Notes under the pieces: generated by a model | The model's input: the letters and a program-made list of their open reading frames with translations, nothing else | What the model was told of the DNA's origin: nothing | Database searches by the model: none | Source: Epiperipatus broadwayi | Lineage: Eukaryota > Onychophora > Udeonychophora > Euonychophora > Peripatidae | Assembly: GCA_028023455.1 (NCBI GenBank) | Contig: JAQFVV010000043.1 | Coordinates: forward strand, 1-64,000 | DNA: 64,000 bases | Direction: 5' to 3' | Shown here: positions 55,655 through 64,000 of the stretch, piece by piece | Numbering within the stretch: position 1 is the first letter of the stretch | Layout: the number at the start of each line of letters is the position of its first letter | Program-made: the position numbers and the translations under genes

Positions 55655-58062
55655 CAGTGTTTGTTTTTACTCTCGCGGCACATTTTCAAAAAAAAAAAAT
55701 TTTTTTTTTTTGCAGCACGCACCTATGTATTGTCATAAAAAAAGTAATTTCTCTAAATAAATGAAAACAAGAAGACAGTTTTATCAGAACTTTTAATTTT
55801 GAGGTAGCACTATTAAACAGAAAAGTGAATCGTAAGTTAGTTAATAAATAAATAAATTTTCAATTATAAACACATAGCAAAAATTTTGTATAAAATAAAA
55901 AATAACAAAAATGTAAAAATAATCTGAACAAAGCATTTAATGTGACTAATATTTAATACTTTGATGTAAATTAACAGAATTTTTGTAATAAAATGGCAAT
56001 TAATGTTTAGTATGTGATTGACTATGTGTTGGTAGTTCTTATATATCCAGTCCCATTTCTGACAGAGCAGCTGTCAGTTTGTCGTCAAGATTTTTCTATC
56101 ATGATTGCTTACTATTTTTTATATTAGTGAGAATTGAAAATCCTAACTCGTGTAAATACGACGTAGAAAATTGCAGTAAAATATTTATTGAGGTTTTAAA
56201 TAACTTTGAATATTCGTCTCTTAATAATATCCAAAAAGTATCCAATGGAAGTTCCAAATGTTTTACTTTTAATGCTCGATCAGATGAGAGGGAAATTAAT
56301 TCTTCCTCTGCTTCGAGGCAAAAATTGAAGTCTGATGTATCGTCAACAAAAGGATTTCAAATCCAGTCATGTTCATCTGTTTGGATCAATGGGAAATATT
56401 TACTAATTACCTTCTGAAGCACATCCAAATGGTTTTTCACCAACGGTGAAAAAAGTTTCTCTTTATGTTCAGCAATTTTTGGAAACCTGGCTAAACTATT
56501 TTCGTAGATCTTCGTGCGTAGATTTAATATCGACAGATAAATTAACTGCATTTAAGAAAAAGTTAAGTTGTTTTTGTTTCATCCTTGCAAATTTGTATTT
56601 AAATATTTAGATGTGCAAATATGTGTTCTAGGTAAGCCAGCTTTTCACACCACCCTTCATTGCTCAAACATTCGTAAAATTTTTGTGTTTTCATAATTTT
56701 CTTTTTCTGCCATACTTGTTTCTTCTTTAAAAAATAGACAAAATTCTTCTCTTAATTCAAATACACAAGCCAAAACTCTTCTGGAAAGCCAGTGAACTTC
56801 ATTATAAGAAATTGTAATTAGCTTCCATGCTGTCACATAGTTCATTGAATAATCACAATTTTAAAGGTCTGCTTTTAGTATGGTTAACTATTTTTATCAC
56901 ATTATCCAAAGCAGTGCTTAATTCTGTGGGAAGAGTTTTAGTTACTAAAGCTTTTCAGTGAATAATGCAATGTGTGGAAATAATATCTGTTTATTTTTGT
57001 TTTGCAAACATCCAGAAACCTTTCTCATATCCGATCATTGATAAAGCACTATCCCACGACAGTACGTTTGTATTTTTGGAAAAAATTGTCGACACAATTA
57101 AATATCTTTCTTCCTGATATTCTTCTTGGCAATTCTTGACAAAATAAAAATGGATTCATAATTGAATCCCTGTTAATGAATGGAGAAAATCCCATTAATT
57201 GTGCTTTTCCACTGATATCTGTCGATTTGTCTATTTTAGCCCAAAAATTTGGCCACTAAGTTTCTGTTGAAAATATTTTTGATTATATTTTCTGACATAT
57301 CAATGATTCTTTGACTAATAGTATCGTTGGAGAGAGGAATTTTATTTATTTCATCTTCTCTTTGCCAAGCATACATTTCACCATTGTATGACAACAGGGA
57401 CCAATTAATGTTTCTGCAATTGAACGAAGTTTTATCCTTTGTGCAATATGTTGGAGGATCTCATAGGAGGAAATTTGTGCTTTATCAGATACTCTTATTG
57501 CCTTTTGGAATTTTGGAATTTGTTTGGTACTATTTGTCATTAATCTCACAAAATATTTTTTGTACTTGGACCCAAATTTGACTGAACTTTTTCCAAATGC
57601 CATTTTAGTTTGGTAGGAACCATCGCACTGCTTGTATTTGTATGTCTACATACAACACATAAAGGCAATCGGGGAATCTTTGTTCCCTGTTTATGTAAAA
57701 CTGAAATTTAAATAATCTTCACTATATTTTCTTGTACTAATTTTCAACTTTTTTACCTGAAGTTCATTCATGCTGGTACTGCTAATAACTTGTCAATGGA
57801 TGTAGTAATTTATATTTGCTGCAGAACTGCTACTAATATTGCCATCATTTTTAGTTCTGTTTGTTGTAACAAATTTTTTTCTATCCATTTTTGGATAAGC
57901 TAAAAATTAATTTTAAATTGTTTTAATTATAATTATTTATAATTAAGTAAGAAGTGATTGATATTTTATAAGAATCAAATTTGCATATTTATTTATTTAT
58001 TAATCTAGGCTGATTTCGCGACAGATTTTTGTGGCCTTTAACGTGTCGCAGCAAAACACTTG
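55655..58062 (-). mobile_element. hAT transposon with 8-bp target duplication
   Basis: CTATAGGA occurs directly outside both ends (55647-55654 and 58063-58070), the 8-bp duplication diagnostic of hAT. The ends are CAGTGTTTG...CTCGCGGCAC and, inverted, CAAGTGTTTTGCTGCGACAC, short imperfect terminal repeats with the hAT CAGTG-type start. The 2408-bp element holds a broken transposase on the minus strand. Confidence 0.88.
56040..57888 (-). pseudogene. hAT transposase (ZBED5/FAM200-like), broken
   Basis: From ATG at 57888: KYSEDYLNFSFT, then remains of a BED-type finger region, KLRSIAETLIGPCCHTMVKC, KIPLSNDTISQRIIDMSENI, GKAQLMGFSPFINRDSIM-like sequence with FLFCQELPRR, VHWLSRRVLACVFELREE, FPKIAEHKEKLFSPLVKNHL, LIQTDEHDWI, SLSSDRALKVKHLELPLDTF and LLQFSTSYLHELGFSILTNI, the C-terminal dimerisation block. 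All major family blocks are present in order, in three frames with multiple stops. It is related to the transposase from which vertebrate ZBED5, FAM200 and SCAND3 proteins derive. Confidence 0.85.
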
Positions 58063-59339
58063 CTATAGGATGACAATGCTTTTGATATAGGCACTTTTTT
58101 TTTAATCTAAAATAATGGATAGTAATATTGCCCAGAATTTAACTTAATTAATATAAAGAATTGTTTTGTACTTATATAATTGCTATTATACAGTTGTTAG
58201 TCTTTTTTAATGGTTATTTATTTGCTTATTTACATTAAGCATCCCATTATACGTATCACTTATTAGAGCTGTGCATTTCCTCTATCCTTTAAATACCAGA
58301 ATATTTTCTGAGATATTATTGTTTGAGTGACAATAATGAATTCTTTTAAGCAGTACAACCATATCTGATATTCACATTAGAAAGTGAATGATTACTGTAA
58401 TATTGTTTAAGCATGGTGAAGTTTGCCTATATTAAACGTTACGATTATTGGTATTGATCTGCTACAAATATTTTCTGTTCGGCCACAACCAAAAGTTAGC
58501 CTGGAATGATTCTTTTATATATATATTGTGGCTTAATAATTCTGAATTATTATTCTTTCAAGCGGAGTTATGTATTAATTTATTTGAGCTTCATAAGAGG
58601 TATATTTATTAAGACAAATATTACTTAAATAAGGCTATAACCTTAGTACATGCACCCTACAAGAGAGACCTCTACAAATTTAAACGCAAAATTATAATAG
58701 ATAGATGTAATAAAAGCAGATTTAATAGTGTACGATGTCAGTTTGTTAATTAGTTCAAGGCATTAAAATATCTAGTTATATTGTTAAATTTTATCTTTAT
58801 TGTTTTAATTAATAAATTTGATATTTTAAATAATTGTTATTGGTTCAGCCAATAGAGTTCATATTTGTCAGGGATTTGGTTCCGAAGGCATGTGTTTAGT
58901 GGAAGAGTGGATAGGATGATGAAATATATGGGTTTTTGACTCATTATTAAATTATAAGTAAGATTAATAGATGAATATAAAGTAGAAGTTAATTAGGGTG
59001 GAAAGGTATGCACGATAAATTCATTTTAATATTTTTATTAAGAATTTAAAATCCTAAAAGCAAAGTCAAAGGACTCCTCAGAAGAGATCTTTCATTACAT
59101 TTTGAATGTAGATATTTGCATAAATGAGTTACTTTTGTTGGTGGTAATTTATTCATCGGTTGCACACTCTAGATTGGAAGTCTGATGTTATCTCTGGAGA
59201 TAAATTACACTTTCTGTTTTATTATGATTATTATTATATCTTCATCTTCCCAACATGTGACTAGCTTCATTGAGAAAAGAATGTTTGAGAAAGAGCGATG
59301 GCATTGCACCCTTAGGACATCTTATCATTTATTTTTCAT
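58063..59339 (+). other. Intergenic or intronic DNA with a MITE fragment
   Basis: 58615-58700 (ACTTAAATAAGG..ACCTTAGTACATGCACC, GACCTCTACAAATTTAAACG) is a fragment of the TA-flanked element at 51.6 kb. Otherwise nothing recognised. Confidence 0.5.
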
Positions 59340-61400
59340 ATTTTCTGTTACAATATGATACTCTGCAGGATAAAAGTTTTTCTGAATTTAATCTAGTGTC
59401 TCTGACTCACTTCTCCACATAATAGCAACAAGCTTCATTATTTTATCCATTCATCTCACATATAGTTTTTTTCTATATCTTTATATAACCTCTTGGAATC
59501 CATTTTAAAACACCAACTGTCCATATTATCATTTCTTCTAGAAATATGTCCAATTCAGTTCCATTTCAGTTCTAATTCTTTCAATAATATCAATGATATC
59601 TGTTCTCTGACTCATGTATTTAGCTTTTTATACTTTCTTTTTATTCTATAACACAAATCTCTATATTTTGCTAAGTAATCTGAAATCTCTATATTGCTCT
59701 TCTGTTAAGTGTCTAAATCTCATATTCATAAGTAAGCATTGGTAAAACACATCTATTAAAAATCTTCCTTTTCAAAAACATAGATTTATTTTCTTTTAAT
59801 GTTATTTCTACCAAAAGACTCCATTCAAGTTAATTTTATGATTAATTTCATTCATTATGTCTTCCTTTGTATTAATCTGGCCAGGCTATCTGTAACTGTT
59901 AACTGCTTGTAATTTATGATTATCCATCTATATTTCTTCCATTGAACATTACTTTGGTCTTTTAGCATGTACTTTCAGTCTCATTTTTATCTGATAACTT
60001 CTGGAACATTTCATGCTTCTGCACAAAATCTAAATCTCTTAATTTAATCTCCCATCTATTTTTACTGCACAAAATACTTCTTGTAAAATTGCTATAGAAA
60101 ATTTTGTTGAAGATATGGAATCATTCTATTGTACATTCTTAATGTTAGTCTTCTTACATAACTATGTAATCTAATCTTTATTGACAATATCCTGATTTAT
60201 ATCTTGATGGTCCAAGCATAATAGCATCTCATATCCAGTAGTCCTTTCTATAACTTCTCTCAATACCTGGGTGTGATCGACAATGCTAGAATTACTTTTA
60301 AATTCATTTTATTTTTTTAGTTGGTTTTGTGTCCAAAGTTTGTTATAGTCATGTTATAATTTTCGTAGTAAAGATTTTGTGTATATTAATACAGTAGATT
60401 TGTAATTTCTAACATCTTCTTTAGCGTCTTTCTTAAATACTGCATTTTTCCAGTCATCTGTTACATATCGTGAATATTTGATATATAGTTTTATCAACAA
60501 TTATTTCATTTCTACCCCACTTTTTTTAAAACATCAAAATAATTCCATCATTCCCTGGTTCATATTCCTTCTTGAGTCTTGCTTCTTGATTTAAAATGTT
60601 TGGCAATTCACGTGTAATAATTGTAGTGGTTATTTAATTTTGTTGTTCTTTATTACTATATAATTCTTTATAGAACTCTTCCACACACTTTAAGATGCCA
60701 TCTTTTTTTTTTTTAGTAATAGTTTCATCTTATTCTCATTATTGCTGAAATAATTTTTCTTCCAATATCAAGATATTATTTTATACTTGAGAAACTTTTA
60801 TTTTTATTCTAAAGCTTTTCTTGCCAATTCACAATTATATTTTCTTTTATCATTATTAATTCTTTTTCATATCATTCTAAAAAGTCCAGATGGTCTATTC
60901 TTTTTAACGGATCAGTTTTAAATATTTTTATATTTCTTATTTCTATAAATCTTGGCTTGTTTAAATTAATATTTTATTGATGTGTTGCTGCTTTTCCGTA
61001 CCAGCTATCTTTGTTGCAGTTCTTTGTAGAACGTCAGTTATCTTCTTATTGATCTCAGCTAAGTTTGAATCAACTTCCAAGTCTATCAGTATTTTAAAAT
61101 GATTAGAAAATTTTTTAATTTAAATTTATTGGAATACTTTCTGAAGTTAGGAATACTAACTATCAATGCCATCTTTTGTAATCATTGTCTCTCTAGTTTT
61201 ATACTAACATGTATCTTACTTCTTATCAAACGATAGCCATTTTCTGTGTAGAATGTACTTAAGAATATTACAAACTTGAAATAAATATTTTCTATTAGTC
61301 AAACCATATAATCCAGTTCAGCTGTACTTTAACTTAGATGTTTTCATTTCCATTTCATATCTTTCTGAAAGAAAGAATTCTTGGTTGTACTCACAGAAAA
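59340..61400 (-). mobile_element. RTE-like LINE, very old copy
   Basis: Minus-strand sequence tracks the LINE at 27.2-29.6 kb throughout: the 3' end near CTGCAGGATAAAAGTTTTTC (59365), the AAGTGTCTAAATCTCATATTC (TETWTLN) region at 59.71 kb, the FLxxR tail, the linker at 60.8-60.95 kb and the endonuclease end at 61.2-61.38 kb. Many indels remove all long frames. Divergence is clearly greater than between the other copies. Confidence 0.75.
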
Positions 61401-62155
61401 AAGTTATTAATAAAGCTGAATGTTAAAAAGTATCTTTTTCGTGAGTATGTTTGGTATAAAATTTGTCCATTTCTTTATTACAATAAGAACTTGTTGAAGT
61501 ATAAAGCTAAATATACACACTGAAATATTCAATTTTTAATGCTAAGAGAAAGTAATATTGTAATGGCATGCTTCTCTTATTAAACTATATATAAAAAGCA
61601 CGTTAAACTTTAAATATGCATGTTATCAAATGGAAAAGCAAATCACAATAGAATGAATAGTTGTGTGGCTAATGTATGACAAACAATATTTCACGAGGTC
61701 CACTGCTTAGAAAAAGTTTCCATATTTTTTTAAAATCATATTAAACTCTAAGAATTAAAAATGCTAAATATCAAATTTTACACAAGACTCCCAAAATTTC
61801 CCTGCATACTGTTGTAAACTTGTTTCTTCAGATTTCAGAATCATTTTCTTTAACTACTGATGTCTTTTTATTATTATTAGATTTCCAAATAACTGGTAAT
61901 AAGGATTTTGCAATATTTTTGAGAATTTTATTTTTATAATTGACTTATATTTTAGTGCTGTTCAACATTCAAATAAGTTATCTTATAATTTTAAATCAGG
62001 AAATTTTTATTTAGTATCTGATTTGGATTACCAAAATTAAAAATTATTTTGGGAATATAATCACTCTTAGTAATTAGTTTATTTTAGATGGCTAGAACTT
62101 GCATTAAATTTTATGAGCATTATACTTTATTTTTTTAATATTAACTATTTTGTAT
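61401..62155 (+). other. No feature seen
   Basis: AT-rich DNA without recognisable features. Confidence 0.4.
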
Positions 62156-62560
62156 TGTAACAGTCGGTAAAAATGTCTGGATACGATCCTACCCACATGC
62201 CAGATGTAGCAGTCTGGAGACTATGCCTCAATGTGCCCTAATTTATTGCCCCTAGTGACACGGTCTACAGAGTTCTACCAGGCTTGGCAAGGGGAAAAAT
62301 CGCATCTAACTACGGTCGGACTTTGAGTCTTCGAGTAGGATGCTGGTGAAAACTTGATGAAATGCCTAACCAATGGTTGCACACATTTTTAATTGACTAA
62401 CTCTATACCTATTTAATAATATCAACTGCAGTTTAAGTTAGTTCAGCCACTGTTCACTCCTTATGCCCTGATATTTGAGCCCAGGGAGAGTATTGCCTTT
62501 GACTTCCTTAACAGATATGAACAGATACACAAAGCAACTCCTGCACCTCTGTATAGGTTA
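62156..62560. repeat. GC-richer segment, possible repeat
   Basis: Composition shifts abruptly at TGTAACAGTCGG. The segment includes GACACGGTCTACAG, CTACGGTCGGACTTTGAGTC and GAGTAGGATGCTGGTG. It starts like an LTR (TGTAAC), but no matching end was found. No coding signal. Confidence 0.25.
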
Positions 62561-64000
62561 CAACTAGCATTTAAAATATTTGATTTACCATAAAACTATT
62601 ATATGACAATGGAATAGGTGTGTGTGCATGCATAATTGTTTGTTAACTGTTGAATGTCAGGACAACTCAATAAAATAGAGATTGGAATAATATAAACTCT
62701 ACCATTTATTGATAATGATAAATGAAATTAAAATAAAGTATAACAATAGCAATAATAAAAAAAAAAAAATATTTACATGTGTCACATGTGAATTTCTACC
62801 ATTCTGTTAGCTAATAATTCTCTAGATCCATCCCTTTTACCCCATGGTAGAAATCCATCTATGAGACCAATTATTTACAAACCATGAACTGTACAAGAAA
62901 AATAAACATTAATAATTTAAAATGATTGATGATGCCGACTAGCTAAATTATACATCTATTGATTTCCACAAAGCAATCTTTTTGGATTAAGTCCCCCCAA
63001 TTTAAGTTTAAATATATATATGATAGGTATATGAATTTATACTAGTTGATTCTTCAATCACCCTGGAAAATGTATAACAATGGTCAATCAACAAAATAAA
63101 CATTTAAGGTAAATTCTGTACAAGTGCTGTGATTTAATCTGTAAAAATAAATGGGAATCTTACCTTAATATAAACATGAATAAAACAGATGGGAAATTGA
63201 GCCGACCTAGGGTTAATCATCCCCCTCCACTTTTCTGATGACTCTGACAAATGAGGTTTCTAGCATCATAGACTTTGAAGTGCCCCATCAGAGTGTGAAA
63301 ATACAACATAGATAAAAGAAAAATCAAACAAAAATTTATAATATTAATTTCTTGATTTCCAACAGCAGTTTAACTCAGCAAATCATTTTCCTTGGCAAGA
63401 ATAGGTTTCACAGCGGTGACTCCTGGCGTTATGTATAGAAAACACATCGATCCTTGGCCGATTCACCTTTAAATATTCATGTGCATGCTTAATTTGGATT
63501 GCAGGCATCTTCTTGGGTGTTTTACAATGAAGTAGAATGGAAATAGAGGTGTTATGCAACCATGTTAGAAAATAACGTGATCCCACAATGGCACGTTTTG
63601 CTTTAGCCCGTCTTCATCTTAAAGCACCATTAAATAATTATTTGTAATCATAAATTATGTTAGATAATATAGAAGAAAATAGCAGAATTAATTTTCGTTT
63701 TTTTTTTTAAAAGATTTAATCACAATCAGAATATGATTTAATTATTCCAAAAATCTATAAATTGTCCTTACTTTCTATTTCTCACTTTTTCTGTTGAATG
63801 TGACTTAATTTACAGTACAATATTTGATTTAAAAATTTTTTATCATTCAAATAAAAAAAAGAAAAACTCCATTTTAGCAGTTGAAATTTTTAATTCAATT
63901 GTTATTATCTTGCTGTAGCAGAAGTTTTGTTGACAAGAAGAATGATTTTCAAAATGTTTGTTTTTATGCAGTGTGTTTAGATCTTCATTTGTTGTTGGAC
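62561..64000 (+). other. No recognised feature
   Basis: AT-rich DNA to the window edge. 63215-63600 is less AT-biased and holds a 67-codon minus-strand ORF (63383-63586) without a recognisable domain. Confidence 0.35.

Noticed and set aside
56079-56417. Plus-strand ORF of 112 codons
   Set aside because: Antisense of the hAT transposase C-terminus, which matches its family on the minus strand.
62156-62560. LTR starting at TGTAACAGTC
   Set aside because: No matching CA end, primer-binding site or second copy is found in the window, so it is listed only as a compositional anomaly.
1-64000. CRISPR arrays, bacterial operons, rRNA genes
   Set aside because: No regularly spaced short repeats with unique spacers, no long bacterial-type ORFs and no conserved rRNA blocks were seen; the window is animal nuclear DNA.

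Overview
This is a piece of an AT-rich animal nuclear genome, probably an arthropod and most likely an insect; the order cannot be fixed from the sequence. The evidence is a multi-exon gene with GT-AG introns of up to 14.8 kb and a dense mixture of RTE-like LINEs, Penelope-like elements, Gypsy-type LTR elements, a hAT element, decayed mariner-like sequence, tRNA-derived repeats and foldback elements. I saw no sign of bacterial or viral gene organisation.

The only host gene recognised is the 3' half of PPP4R1, the HEAT-repeat regulatory subunit 1 of protein phosphatase 4, on the plus strand. Seven exons (3736-3921, 18384-18545, 24823-24927, 32236-32352, 39352-39467, 39546-39703, 54460-54593) keep one reading frame and encode 326 residues. 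The 5' exons lie upstream of the window or were not found. The 3' end is either a read-through last exon that stops at 54647 or a further exon not recognised. Almost everything else is intron or downstream DNA filled with repeats.

Layout. 1-2981: 5' part of a minus-strand Gypsy-type element (gag start, primer-binding site, 2.06 kb LTR), inserted into a foldback element. 4.0-5.1 kb: decayed LINE. 5.7-6.1 kb: hammerhead-family repeat. 6.9-8.0 kb: large inverted repeat. 8.5-12.8 kb: two Penelope-like elements in opposite orientation, bracketed by three copies of a tRNA-like repeat. 13.3-14.1 kb: decayed mariner/DDE transposase. 14.8-15.7 kb: hammerhead-type tandem repeat. 18.6-25.7 kb: foldbacks, a second hammerhead family and LTR-like fragments. 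27.2-30.2 kb: a nearly full-length but broken RTE-like LINE. 32.5-38.6 kb: a foldback, a truncated LINE, a second tandem hammerhead repeat and a possible solo LTR. 41.3-48.9 kb: an RTE-like LINE split by a 5.1 kb non-autonomous LTR element whose 2.25 kb LTRs flank only 625 bp. 49.0-53.2 kb: second-family hammerhead repeat, a TA-flanked foldback and a tRNA-like sequence. 55.6-58.1 kb: a complete but broken hAT element with a perfect 8-bp target duplication. 59.3-61.4 kb: a very old RTE copy.

The most interesting signal is RNA-level. Two unrelated repeat families carry type-I hammerhead ribozyme motifs with a very short stem III: CTGAYGA, a hairpin, GAAA, then a GTC or ATC cleavage triplet, closed by a pairing stem I. 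Copies occur as tandem units of about 440-490 bp, or inverted. This is the architecture expected of animal retrozymes, which are thought to be moved by Penelope-like elements, and Penelope-like reverse transcriptase remnants lie in the same window. All calls are from reading by eye; no alignment, folding or database search was run.
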